The notes beneath the pieces were generated by a model. It was not told the origin of the DNA. It worked only from the letters and a program-made list of their open reading frames with translations, and did no database searches. Both the position numbers and the translations under genes were made by a program. From a virus, in IMG/VR virus record IMGVR_UViG_3300037493_001560, positions 1 to 40,739 of that record: a stretch of 40,739 nt of DNA; one strand, written 5' to 3'. Positions 19,108 to 25,689 of this stretch are shown here, in pieces. Numbering within the stretch: position 1 is the first letter of the stretch; every line of letters starts with the position of its first letter.

Positions 19108-19412
19108 TACGCATTATCTCCTGTCAAATGGGTAATTAGAAATCTAAGGTCGTCAAGGTTGGTTTCGTTCACCACCATTGCATGCCCACCTGCTTGTTGT
19201 ATCCGTAGAATCTCACGGTCTTGTAGTGGGGTAGGTCTATTTGCCGCTGCCTTTGCCTCGATTGCTATGAAGTGCCCTTTAAAACAGGCGATGATATCGG
19301 GGATACCTGCCCTACCCATTCCCGACATGTAAGGCGAGAAGTGATACACCCCTGCCTCATTCAGTATCGTTGTGATTTGTTTCTTGACTTTCTTCTCGGG
19401 TGTCATCGCCAT
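19107..19412 (-). CDS. VRR-NUC domain nuclease
   Basis: 101 residues from MAMTPEKK at 19412, chosen because GGAG lies 8 bases upstream; starts at 19433 and 19418 are poorer. The VRR-NUC core is visible: GIPDIIACFKG, then IAIEAKA (D...E-x-K of the PD-(D/E)XK fold), then a helix with LQDREILRIQQAGG and an AMVV strand. Stand-alone phage VRR-NUC proteins cut branched DNA such as Holliday junctions. It overlaps the upstream gene by 56 bases, unusually long, and abuts the polymerase gene. Confidence 0.88.
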   Translation of the reverse strand: MAMTPEKKVKKQITTILNEAGVYHFSPYMSGMGRAGIPDIIACFKGHFIAIEAKAAANRPTPLQDREILRIQQAGGHAMVVNETNLDDLRFLITHLTGDNA

Positions 19413-19851
19413 ACTCATTTCTCCATATTTCATTTATAGTTAGTGGGGTTTCACCACGCATCACGGTCTGAATCTGTCCTTGATACATCGCTTCCACTAA
19501 CGTTTGTTTTGCTAACCGACGGTTGAGTGCATTGGTAGTGCGGATGTCAACTGGGTTGCTATTGTTTGCTTTGTTCTGTAACTGCTTAATCTTATCTCGG
19601 TTAATCAGAGTAAACCTTTTGTATTCACTGCGCAAGTTTTTTAGTTTAATTTCTAGCCTGCGAGCCTGCCGCGCTTTGATGGCTTCGGATGCCCCTTGCT
19701 TAAGTGCTTGTAGTTCACGGTATTTGTGCTTGGCTTTAGCTTGGGATTTGCGTTTCCTACATATGATGCATCGGGTACTCCATCCCGTTATGTTGTTAGC
19801 ATGAAACTCGGAGTCTTCCTTTGCCTCATTACATACTTTACATGTTCGCAT
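19357..19851 (-). CDS. Zinc-ribbon coiled-coil protein
   Basis: 164 residues from MRTCKVCNEAKED; ATG 19851 has GGAG 6 bases upstream, better than the ATG 17 codons earlier. The N-terminus has C-x2-C...C-x2-C (C4, C7, then CIIC near 30-33), like the zinc ribbon that opens many phage HNH nucleases. No HNH core follows: residues 40-130 are a long basic helix. It may be a DNA-binding remnant or accessory factor. Its end overlaps the VRR-NUC gene by 56 bases. Confidence 0.66.
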   Translation of the reverse strand: MRTCKVCNEAKEDSEFHANNITGWSTRCIICRKRKSQAKAKHKYRELQALKQGASEAIKARQARRLEIKLKNLRSEYKRFTLINRDKIKQLQNKANNSNPVDIRTTNALNRRLAKQTLVEAMYQGQIQTVMRGETPLTINEIWRNEYGDDTREESQETNHNDTE

Positions 19852-20038
19852 TTTTTCTCCTTGTCCAATCCTCTTGGCAATCTTGACTGCACCACCGCAC
19901 ATGTTTTGGTAATGCCTCGGAACAATTTAAGCAGAAGCCAATAGCCTGCACTTCAGCTATTGGGCTAGGTTTGTACCGTTTACGGATTTCTTCTTCACGT
20001 TCCATTTGCGACTGTGCTAAGTCTGCGTCATCACTCAT
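19838..20038 (-). CDS. TraR/DksA-like small zinc-finger protein
   Basis: 66 residues. The opening MSDDADLAQSQMEREEEIRKR is like TraR/DksA-type phage proteins; it is followed by a four-cysteine finger, CLNCSEALP...WCSQDC (C-x2-C-x10-C-x3-C). TraR-like proteins bind the RNA polymerase secondary channel and alter promoter use; here that is inferred. The coiled-coil hairpin of full DksA is too short to form, and the second Cys pair is C-x3-C rather than C-x2-C. Its ATG shares one base with the preceding stop. Confidence 0.68.
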   Translation of the reverse strand: MSDDADLAQSQMEREEEIRKRYKPSPIAEVQAIGFCLNCSEALPKHVRWCSQDCQEDWTRRKNANM

Positions 20039-20274
20039 TACGTTTCTTCCTCATATCCAATGTTACCGTTCTGTCCTATAATATCGGCTCTACCCTCGTC
20101 CCAGTTAAGTGGGCAACTTGTCCATGCGCATTCTTTCGTGGCACTCAATGTCTTGCCACACACGTCACATAGGGGGTCTTTCTTTCTAAAGATGTTATCG
20201 AAGTTATCCTCGAATTCTTTACTGTTTACTCGACTCTTGATTAAGTCGCCCGTCACATCATTTCGTGATGCCAT
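20038..20274 (-). CDS. Small zinc-binding phage protein
   Basis: 78 residues. It begins MASRNDVTGDLIKSR, a start found in a family of small phage proteins of unknown role, and has Cys residues CDVCGKTL...ECAWTSCPLNW (about 36-57) that could bind one zinc. The ATG lies inside the last 17 bases of the 57-residue gene upstream. Function unknown. Confidence 0.66.
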   Translation of the reverse strand: MASRNDVTGDLIKSRVNSKEFEDNFDNIFRKKDPLCDVCGKTLSATKECAWTSCPLNWDEGRADIIGQNGNIGYEEET

Positions 20275-20431
20275 TTTCTTTCTCCCTCTTAGCGGCTTCG
20301 ATACCCTTTAGTATTAGATACTCGAAGCCTTGTTGCATTAGATACATCTTGCCTTCCTCGTCCACGTCCAGTTGGGCTATCGCACTGCCGTCGGGTTGGT
20401 CAATCAAGTCGCCTATCAATTCTATTTTCAT
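20258..20431 (-). CDS. Small acidic protein (57 aa), first gene of operon
   Basis: Translates as 57 residues starting MKIELIGDLIDQPDGSA and ending KREKENGITK. AAGGAA lies 7 bases before ATG 20431. It is the first gene after the control region 20432-20665 and overlaps the next gene by 17 bases. The alpha/beta composition, good ribosome binding site and tight overlap argue that it is real. No function known. Confidence 0.62.
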   Translation of the reverse strand: MKIELIGDLIDQPDGSAIAQLDVDEEGKMYLMQQGFEYLILKGIEAAKREKENGITK

Positions 20432-20665
20432 GTTAATTCCTTAAAATTGTAAACCATGGTTTACATTTTGGTCTGTTTGTACACTATGTGAACGCTTTTA
20501 GTTCAAAACTAAACTAATAGTGTAGACTTGCGTGTAATTTTAAACCGTTTATTCAACACAAACTTTTTTGTCTGTCACGAATTAAACGCAAAAAAGTGAT
20601 ATATCCACAAACAATGCTCACGCAATGTACTTCAAACCCAGTTGCACCAACGGTTTCCAGCATAG
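20432..20665 (-). promoter_or_regulatory. Intergenic control region with nested inverted repeats
   Basis: 234 bases without a gene on either strand. It contains a weak candidate promoter on the - strand (GTGACA at 20573-20578, 16 bp, TTGAAT at 20551-20556). It also contains inverted repeats TACACTAT/ATAGTGTA (20480-20487 / 20517-20524) enclosing TTTAGTT/AACTAAA (20497-20503 / 20507-20513), and a perfect palindrome at 20448-20465. It precedes the DNA polymerase and nuclease operon. Confidence 0.5.
20448..20465. promoter_or_regulatory. 18-bp perfect palindrome, operator candidate
   Basis: TGTAAACCATGGTTTACA is identical to its own reverse complement over 18 bases. It ends 17 bases before the ATG of the 57-residue gene, in the leader of the polymerase operon. 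A dimeric repressor or activator site is the simplest reading; no second copy was seen. Confidence 0.55.
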
Positions 20666-20812
20666 TTACTTATCCGCCAAATATTCCGCGTCTATTAGCT
20701 TTCCACTGTCATCAAAAGTAAGCTTAATATTACTGTGCGGCATTTTTTCTGTATGGATAGACGATATAAATCCTACATACGTGTCGTATATTACTTCGGT
20801 GTATACAATCAT
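20666..20812 (-). CDS. Small hypothetical protein (48 aa)
   Basis: 48 residues starting MIVYTEVIYDTYVGF and ending AEYLADK; the sequence looks like a small beta-rich domain. It overlaps the upstream gene by ATGA (20809-20812), with a GGAGAA ribosome binding site inside that gene. It is the last gene of the small-gene run before the control region. Function unknown. Confidence 0.58.
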   Translation of the reverse strand: MIVYTEVIYDTYVGFISSIHTEKMPHSNIKLTFDDSGKLIDAEYLADK

Positions 20813-21063
20813 GCGTTCTTCTCCTTAAATGCTTTAATCCAAGCCGCATACAACTCAGAAGGAAAATCTTTTACGCAATTATCTTGCACGTCACAATAAA
20901 TTCTATCTATCTCATCATCACTTAATCCTTGCCATTTACGGTTAATCGTTCTTTCCCATTGCTCGTCTTGTTCTATACGCATCTTTAACTCTTCGTCTTT
21001 AGTCATATTATTGTCTGCCCATTTAGCTATCTGTTTACCACGCTCAAAAAACTCTTTAGTCAT
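20809..21063 (-). CDS. Small charged helical protein
   Basis: 84 residues, mostly helical and strongly charged (MTKEFFERGKQIAKW, WERTINRKWQGLSDDEIDRIY). It shares ATGA overlaps with the genes on both sides (21060-21063 and 20809-20812). No motif recognised; possibly a host-takeover protein by position. Confidence 0.66.
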   Translation of the reverse strand: MTKEFFERGKQIAKWADNNMTKDEELKMRIEQDEQWERTINRKWQGLSDDEIDRIYCDVQDNCVKDFPSELYAAWIKAFKEKNA

Positions 21064-21281
21064 ACAGTCCTACCAATGTAAGTTGCCTTACTATCTTTAA
21101 ACTGCAAAGTCACAGCGCAGTCCTGTCCTGCGTTTCCATTTAAAAGCTTCCATACCCCAAATCCCATAGAAACAATACAAATAAGTAGTAATGTTGCTAC
21201 AACTACGGTGGCTCGGTCTACGCTTGTATCACGTCCGCATTGGCAGTTACGCCCTTGATTGCAATTATTAGTGCACGGCAT
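21060..21281 (-). CDS. Small single-pass membrane protein, Cys-rich N-terminus
   Basis: 73 residues. A Cys-rich N-terminus (MPCTNNCNQGRNCQCGRD) is followed by one clear transmembrane helix (about 25-45: VVVATLLLICIVSMGFGVW) and a short soluble tail with one Cys. A strong AAGGAG precedes ATG 21281. The four N-terminal Cys might bind metal. Phage early regions often hold such inner-membrane proteins; function unknown. Confidence 0.66.
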   Translation of the reverse strand: MPCTNNCNQGRNCQCGRDTSVDRATVVVATLLLICIVSMGFGVWKLLNGNAGQDCAVTLQFKDSKATYIGRTV

Positions 21282-21378
21282 TATGCTTCTCCTTTATATA
21301 CTGTACTGATACGGCAAACATCACACCTAACCCAAACGCTTGCCAGTAGCACTGAATGTATTCGATTAAGACTTGCAT
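21268..21378 (-). CDS. Membrane micropeptide (36 aa)
   Basis: 36 residues, MQVLIEYIQCYWQAFGLGVM followed by a short tail ending HNAVH. One hydrophobic helix (about 8-26). ATG 21378 directly follows the previous stop (TAAATG) with GAGGG upstream, and the end overlaps the next membrane-protein gene by 14 bases. Real translation is plausible but unproved. Confidence 0.5.
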   Translation of the reverse strand: MQVLIEYIQCYWQAFGLGVMFAVSVQYIKEKHNAVH

Positions 21379-21579
21379 TTATCCCTCACTTGCTACCGAT
21401 AAGTATCCAATCAGCACGTCGATTGCGGCTATGATGTTTGCGTCATAATCTGCGTCCGCTTGTATCAGTGGGTCGGATTCCTGTATTGATTTTTTAGTGC
21501 TTTTCAAATGCGTTAGCACGATTGAGTCCATCAATTCGTACACTGCACCTTCATCATCAAACTCTAGTGTTAGTTTCAT
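21379..21579 (-). CDS. Small acidic hypothetical protein
   Basis: 66 residues; an N-terminal beta strand (MKLTLEFDDEGAV) and then helices. GGAG lies 7 bases before ATG 21579, which overlaps the preceding stop by ATGA. Acidic overall, no motif; conceivably a DNA-mimic or inhibitor, but this is only composition. Confidence 0.63.
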   Translation of the reverse strand: MKLTLEFDDEGAVYELMDSIVLTHLKSTKKSIQESDPLIQADADYDANIIAAIDVLIGYLSVASEG

Positions 21580-21752
21580 AGTTCTACTCCCTCGTTGTGT
21601 AGGTCAAGCTCGTCAATGTCTATCTCTGTTTCTTTGCCAGTAGGCAGTTTACCAATGATGGATGTCGGGTAGTGCCCTGTTCTAATTACCTCAACCACAC
21701 ACTCCCCCGTTTTCCACCATACCCACCTTGGCATTGTCCGTTTAACTTTCAT
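21576..21752 (-). CDS. Small hypothetical protein, Trp-rich N-terminus
   Basis: 58 residues from MKVKRTMPRWVWW; ATG 21752 is preferred because AAAGGACA precedes it and it lies two bases after the previous stop, whereas the longer frame lacks a site. It looks like a small beta barrel (EVIRTGHYPTSIIGKLPTG) with an acidic end. Function unknown. Confidence 0.62.
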   Translation of the reverse strand: MKVKRTMPRWVWWKTGECVVEVIRTGHYPTSIIGKLPTGKETEIDIDELDLHNEGVEL

Positions 21753-21753
21753 G

Positions 21754-21951
21754 TTAGTGTCCTTTCTTTGGTTGTCTAAATCCATTTGGTACTTGCCCTG
21801 CAGTCATGTTCTGCATTACCAACATCAACTGCTCTATTACTTTTTGGTGGTCGTCAAGCCTAGCCTGCATACCTAGCAACCCCTCATGCATTGCCGTTAG
21901 TGTGCCGCGTAGCTCTGCGTCTGTTATTGGTACTCCTGCGCCTTGTGTCAT
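21754..21951 (-). CDS. Small coiled-coil protein
   Basis: 65 residues from MTQGAGVPITDAELRG at 21951 (ATGA overlap with the nuclease-like gene; GGAG 9 bases upstream). Residues 12-45 have a heptad-like Leu/Met pattern (LDDHQKVIEQLMLVMQNM), suggesting an oligomeric coiled coil. Function unknown. Confidence 0.6.
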   Translation of the reverse strand: MTQGAGVPITDAELRGTLTAMHEGLLGMQARLDDHQKVIEQLMLVMQNMTAGQVPNGFRQPKKGH

Positions 21952-22307
21952 AATTTCTCTACTCCATTTTTCCAATGTACTAAAAACTTTTTAAACTTCT
22001 CAACGGTATCACCTAAAGCGCGGATTATTCCATCATTGCCCATTCGCCAAAACTTGTCAATGACCATGACTCCCTCGTCCGTATGCCCTTGAATGATAAG
22101 CACCACGAACTTGTCATCAATCTTAGCAAGTTGCTTAAGTAAAATACTCTGCCCTATGCTAAGGTCTTCACCCGCTCGCTTCCACTCACCTACCAAAAAA
22201 TACCCATTGCGCTCTACTATCATGTCCACGTTTGATGGTAGTATCTTACCCATAACTCCAATCAAGTCCCGAAAGTCTACATGCAAAGCCTTTGGGTTGC
22301 GCATCAT
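21948..22307 (-). CDS. Putative PD-(D/E)XK-type nuclease
   Basis: 119 residues. VDMIVERNGYFLVGEWKRAG (about 27-46) gives D-x(n)-E-x-K in two strands, followed by a Gln/Leu helix (GQSILLKQL), the usual core of PD-(D/E)XK enzymes such as Holliday-junction resolvases and VRR-NUC relatives. The family is inferred from this pattern alone. It would be the fourth nuclease in the early region. The gene is coupled by ATGA overlaps on both sides. Confidence 0.62.
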   Translation of the reverse strand: MMRNPKALHVDFRDLIGVMGKILPSNVDMIVERNGYFLVGEWKRAGEDLSIGQSILLKQLAKIDDKFVVLIIQGHTDEGVMVIDKFWRMGNDGIIRALGDTVEKFKKFLVHWKNGVEKL

Positions 22308-22522
22308 ATTTTGTTTCTCCCTTTCGCACGAAGTCGCCTAATTGTTTCCTCATCGTCACTAACGAACAGGTGTGGGTGGGTGCTTTTAGCTTGAGTTACT
22401 ATGGCATCAATCATTTCAATGCGGGTTGGTGATGACCCTGCGGTTTCCCTCGCAGTTGCAGGAATATGGCTGTCTGTTTTTTGTACTTCTTTTAATGCCT
22501 GTGCATAATATGCAGGTATCAT
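22304..22522 (-). CDS. Small hypothetical protein
   Basis: 72 residues, beginning MIPAYYAQALKEV; AGGAGAATGAA precedes ATG 22522. The N-terminal helix is followed by a Ser/Thr/Ala linker and a basic end (RRLRAKGRNKI). It overlaps the nuclease-like gene by ATGA and may form a functional pair with it. No family recognised. Confidence 0.62.
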   Translation of the reverse strand: MIPAYYAQALKEVQKTDSHIPATARETAGSSPTRIEMIDAIVTQAKSTHPHLFVSDDEETIRRLRAKGRNKI

Positions 22523-22548
22523 TTCATTCTCCTAATATGTAATTATGC

Positions 22549-22965
22549 TTACCAAGATTTGGTTCGTCTTGCAAGTTCTTTAACAAACCGAACCGAGGTA
22601 AGCACTCGTTTATCTGCAACAATGTCTTTAGTGGGGGGCGCAATGTCGGTGTATCCCATGCGTAACGCAAGCGCAGGGTTTTCTTTGAATGACACTGGTA
22701 CCTCGACGAGGGCAGGTTTCCTTGCGTATGGTGTATCGTCCCCCTCACGCTCGGTTACTGTAAAGTAAGTATTACTACCTACCCCGTACTTAAATACCAA
22801 TCCCTGCTCAACTAGCACTTTCATGCAAGCCTTGATGTTATCTTTAGAAAACCCCTGTTCCACCAGACTTCTGCCAGTACGGTCGCCTTGCAATACTTCG
22901 GTATATAACTCCATCCGTATTTTATCAAGGTCGACCGTTGGTACGAATACCGCTACGTTGTCCAT
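22549..22965 (-). CDS. Winged-helix-like protein
   Basis: 138 residues. Residues about 15-75 look like a winged helix: a helix (KIRMELYTEVLQG), a turn, a second helix (NIKACMKVLVEQGLV) and a beta wing (FKYGVGSNTYFTV). The remainder is a linker and a second small domain. This suggests DNA binding or a protein-docking module. ATG 22965 lies within the end of the preceding membrane-protein gene. Confidence 0.6.
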   Translation of the reverse strand: MDNVAVFVPTVDLDKIRMELYTEVLQGDRTGRSLVEQGFSKDNIKACMKVLVEQGLVFKYGVGSNTYFTVTEREGDDTPYARKPALVEVPVSFKENPALALRMGYTDIAPPTKDIVADKRVLTSVRFVKELARRTKSW

Positions 22966-23114
22966 ACTAGCCCCAGTAGAACCGCAATGAATAGGGCAAT
23001 CATCACCCCACCCTTATTGGTATGTTGTGGCTCATCGGCAAACTCTGCACCTGTCCATGCATCGGTGCGCCTAAAGCGATAGTTATCCTCATGGTAGTTC
23101 GGTCTATATCTCAT
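22953..23114 (-). CDS. Small membrane protein
   Basis: 53 residues from MRYRPNYHEDN; GGAGG lies 6 bases before ATG 23114. The first 37 residues are polar and basic and the end is a short hydrophobic helix (VMIALFIAVLLGLVW), so it is probably tail-anchored in the inner membrane. The last codons overlap the next start by 13 bases. Confidence 0.6.
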   Translation of the reverse strand: MRYRPNYHEDNYRFRRTDAWTGAEFADEPQHTNKGGVMIALFIAVLLGLVWTT

Positions 23115-23280
23115 CGTCGTCCTCCAGTTCCTCAATCGAGTCTTGTATTAGGGTGTCCGCCAACGATAGATTGTCGGCGATTGATTTGTGTTCTGAGCAA
23201 TAGCTTGAGTTGTATGCGGTAGATATCAATAACTTCGCATTGATAAGCCTGTCCATCATTGCTTGTTTCTCAGTAACCAT
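23104..23280 (-). CDS. Small helical acidic protein (58 aa)
   Basis: 58 residues starting MVTEKQAMMDRLINAK and ending ELEDDDEI. GGGAG precedes ATG 23280; it lies one base after the preceding stop and overlaps the next gene by 11 bases. Helical, with a strongly acidic C-terminal tail. Function unknown. Confidence 0.58.
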   Translation of the reverse strand: MVTEKQAMMDRLINAKLLISTAYNSSYCSEHKSIADNLSLADTLIQDSIEELEDDDEI

Positions 23281-23281
23281 A

Positions 23282-23743
23282 TCACACTCCCTCTAGTTTA
23301 TTGGCATACCACGCCAACTTGCCTGCGTCTACTGACCCGAGTTTATGACCTAGTCTGCTTGAGTATTTGATGCAGTTACCCATAAGATAACCACGATACT
23401 CGTCTGCTGATAGCTTGGCTTTGATAAAGTCAATCGTTTCAATACCCCCTACGGTGTAGTGCGGTGGGCTGTTTACCATGTCTATGGGGTGCATCATGCG
23501 GATAGGTAGCTTAGGTTTCTGCGTAGGTAGGCTATCCATTAACTGCGCTAACTTGCTACGTCCTTTAGATACGTTGTACGCAAGGTCGGTTAAGGTGCTT
23601 GCTTTTTTCATTGCTGACTTGACTGTATACACCAGTCCAATATCACACTTAGCCTTTTCTGCAATTTCCTTAGCCCGCAGGTTAGGGTTTTTGTATAAGA
23701 TGTTTCTTACTCGTGCTGACCTACTTAATTTAATTGTTTTCAT
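23282..23743 (-). CDS. DUF3310-domain protein with N-terminal HTH
   Basis: 153 residues. Residues 5-50 look like a helix-turn-helix (RVRNILYKNPNLRAKEIAEK). Residues about 90-150 match DUF3310: VNSPPHYTVGGIETIDFIK, then YLMGNCIKYSSRLGHK and a C-terminal WYANKLE. DUF3310 is also found in T7 gp1.7, a nucleotide kinase, so a role in nucleotide metabolism or its control is possible. The HTH addition suggests regulation. ATG 23743 follows GGAGAATCAAAA. Confidence 0.8.
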   Translation of the reverse strand: MKTIKLSRSARVRNILYKNPNLRAKEIAEKAKCDIGLVYTVKSAMKKASTLTDLAYNVSKGRSKLAQLMDSLPTQKPKLPIRMMHPIDMVNSPPHYTVGGIETIDFIKAKLSADEYRGYLMGNCIKYSSRLGHKLGSVDAGKLAWYANKLEGV

Positions 23744-23763
23744 TTTTGATTCTCCGTTATTGA

Positions 23764-23991
23764 TTAGTCATAAATCCAAAATACTATGTCATTGACCCGT
23801 TGCCCTATCTTGTCGATGTCATCGGGCGGGGTCACTAGTTTTAATGCTGATAGCTTCACATGTATATCCTCGGGCAAATTGTCCTCGGTTGCATACTCGG
23901 TTGTTGATGCTACCTGTCCTTCTTTATACTCAATTACTTTGATGAGCTTAAGTCGCTCATCCTCTCGGGATAATAAATGAATTTCTAGCAC
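23764..23991 (-). CDS. Small hypothetical protein, GTG start
   Basis: 75 residues from a GTG at 23991 preceded by AAGGAG. Beta-rich N-terminus (LEIHLLSREDERLKLIKVIEY), then acidic; ends in VFWIYD. It is the first gene after the promoter at 24036-24064. Function unknown. Confidence 0.62.
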   Translation of the reverse strand: MLEIHLLSREDERLKLIKVIEYKEGQVASTTEYATEDNLPEDIHVKLSALKLVTPPDDIDKIGQRVNDIVFWIYD

Positions 23992-24009
23992 ACGATACTC
24001 TCCTTTATA

Positions 24010-24064
24010 GACAGCTACTCTGTCATTGGTCTTAAATGGTATGCCGTTAATTTATGCATGTCAA
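24010..24064 (-). promoter_or_regulatory. Internal early promoter with small inverted repeat
   Basis: On the - strand a perfect TTGACA (plus 24059-24064) is followed at 17 bp by TACCAT (24036-24041). Just downstream, GACAG-CTACT-CTGTC (24010-24024) could be an operator or short hairpin in the leader. The site is in the 79-base gap before the GTG-started gene. Confidence 0.52.
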
Positions 24065-24070
24065 ATTTAT

Positions 24071-24250
24071 TTATTCATCGTCGTTAGATTTCATATCCCA
24101 CCCCCCATTCTCATAGTCCTGTAACTCTTGAGTGTATGCCTCAAGTTCTACTGTTACGCAGTCGGGCAAATCCCCACCATATAATTGCTCAATGGTGTTA
24201 TCGTCCCATTCAACCTGCACATACCACTTAACTATTTTGCGTTCACTCAT
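24071..24250 (-). CDS. Small acidic protein (59 aa)
   Basis: 59 residues starting MSERKIVKWYVQVEW and ending MKSNDDE; AAGGAG precedes ATG 24250. A beta-strand start and acidic tail; no motif. It lies 11 bases after the membrane micropeptide gene. Confidence 0.58.
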   Translation of the reverse strand: MSERKIVKWYVQVEWDDNTIEQLYGGDLPDCVTVELEAYTQELQDYENGGWDMKSNDDE

Positions 24251-24261
24251 CGTCGTTCTCC

Positions 24262-24348
24262 TTATAAACTAAATACTAATACTACAAATAGCCAAAGCCA
24301 TAACAGCCCAAGCCCCGACATTGCTACTATCATTAGATACTCTTTCAT
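24262..24348 (-). CDS. Membrane micropeptide (28 aa)
   Basis: 28 residues: MKEYLMIVAMSG and then an almost purely hydrophobic helix. AGGAG lies 8 bases before ATG 24348, which overlaps the preceding stop by ATGA. It would be an inner-membrane peptide of the holin-modulator or host-takeover size class; I assign no function. Confidence 0.5.
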   Translation of the reverse strand: MKEYLMIVAMSGLGLLWLWLFVVLVFSL

Positions 24349-25073
24349 GATATCTCTCCTATTGGTAATTCTATTGAACGATATACAGTCCCTGCCTTAT
24401 ATAGCATGGCCTTAATTTGACTGTATGATTTTGGGGGGCGGCTTACATACCATCTGTCGTATGCCATAGCACCTAACACATCGATGTAATCATCCTCGGT
24501 ATACTCCTCGGGATTGGATAGAAACTTATTGTTACGCCATATCGGCGCATCTCTATCGGGCTTAGGTATATCCATACCCAATGTATCTATAAACACACGG
24601 GCAAAATCCATGAACGCCTTATACTGCCCACGTTTTATTTTAGTAAGGGGTTTATCCACAAGTTTTTTATAGTTATGCACTGCGCCTGTAACTACCCCAT
24701 CTTTAATGGTCATCGGGGAACTGCCCAAACGGTATTGTTTCAAAGGGTCGCCTGTTACGATATGAATTGCACTATGCACCATCCACACGTTACACCAATT
24801 GGGTAGGCATGCTTGGATAAAGTCTTTTGTTGTTTGTGTATGCCAATTATCACAATCAACTTCAATCGTGCCGTCCCTATAATAAGTTACACAGTCTGTC
24901 CGATATAAACGGCATGAGTATTTGTCATCGCTGTGTTTAATCAACTCCATGTGCTTGTTGCGTCGGTTGTCTATCGGTCGGCATGTCTGCCCTCTAATAG
25001 GCTTGACCTCTGCATATCGTTTCTCTATATCATCAAAGCTACTGATGTGTGAATTTAATCTGTATCCATACAT
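24345..25073 (-). CDS. Hypothetical protein, 242 aa
   Basis: 242 residues; AAGGAG precedes ATG 25073. Several Cys and Trp residues in the first half (CRLYRTDCVTYYRDG, CLPNWCNVW) and a basic middle region (NYKKLVDKPLTKIKRGQYK, about 135-153). The C-terminus is helical with DRWYVSRPPKSY. No signal peptide or membrane segment. The basic region suggests nucleic acid contact; no family recognised. Confidence 0.68.
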   Translation of the reverse strand: MYGYRLNSHISSFDDIEKRYAEVKPIRGQTCRPIDNRRNKHMELIKHSDDKYSCRLYRTDCVTYYRDGTIEVDCDNWHTQTTKDFIQACLPNWCNVWMVHSAIHIVTGDPLKQYRLGSSPMTIKDGVVTGAVHNYKKLVDKPLTKIKRGQYKAFMDFARVFIDTLGMDIPKPDRDAPIWRNNKFLSNPEEYTEDDYIDVLGAMAYDRWYVSRPPKSYSQIKAMLYKAGTVYRSIELPIGEIS

Positions 25074-25085
25074 AATAATTCTCCT

Positions 25086-25475
25086 TTAGTTATACCATTC
25101 GATGGTGCGTGATACATACGGCGAGTCTATATAATCGTTACCGAAATACTCCTCCTCAATATCCCCAACGTCCTCGCCTATCCTTACGAACTTACCGCAA
25201 AGGTTTGACATTGGGTCGTCTGTTGATAAAGCCTCGTTATACATCTCCTCAATTTCTTTATACCATTTGTCCAGCTTATCTACGTCCTCATAACCGTCAT
25301 ACCACTTGACGTCATGAACTGCGAACTTAATGCAATCGTCCCCAAACGTAAATGCCTCTGCCCAGTAGTCAGTAGCAAATATCTCGGGCATTGTTAGTTT
25401 CATTTTGGCTACAATCGAAGCAATAATTGCTTCATCACCTGTTATCATCATTGCCACACTACTTCTATATCCCAT
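25086..25475 (-). CDS. Acidic hypothetical protein, 129 aa
   Basis: 129 residues starting MGYRSSVAMMITGD, a start I associate with a small family of phage proteins of unknown role. Strongly acidic and aromatic (VKWYDGYEDVDKLDKWYKE). AAGGAG precedes ATG 25475, which lies inside the upstream gene (11-base overlap). Net acidity would suit a protein inhibitor or DNA mimic, but there is no direct evidence. Confidence 0.66.
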   Translation of the reverse strand: MGYRSSVAMMITGDEAIIASIVAKMKLTMPEIFATDYWAEAFTFGDDCIKFAVHDVKWYDGYEDVDKLDKWYKEIEEMYNEALSTDDPMSNLCGKFVRIGEDVGDIEEEYFGNDYIDSPYVSRTIEWYN

Positions 25476-25689
25476 ATCGTTCTCCTTTATTTAATTCCTC
25501 AATTACCCAATCCCACCCACGTTCCATTGCGCTGTCCTCGGTCATTGCTGATGACGATATAATTATCATCGCATGCTGTCCCTCATACTTTATATATGTT
25601 GTCCAAGTGCCTCGCTCAAATGGATTTGGCTTTGCTACTACGTTGTATCCAAGTAGTTTGCCTACTGCTAATAGTTCGCGCGTATCCAT
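25465..25689 (-). CDS. Small hypothetical protein
   Basis: 74 residues starting MDTRELLAVGKLLGYNVV. The ATG lies inside the last 22 bases of the upstream gene with GAGGA before it. A mixed alpha/beta pattern (TWTTYIKYEGQHAMIIIS), no motif. Confidence 0.63.
   Translation of the reverse strand: MDTRELLAVGKLLGYNVVAKPNPFERGTWTTYIKYEGQHAMIIISSSAMTEDSAMERGWDWVIEELNKGERYGI

Noticed and set aside
19123-19135. TTGACA upstream of the DNA polymerase start
   Set aside because: It lies in the coding end of the VRR-NUC gene and no acceptable -10 follows at 16-18 bp.
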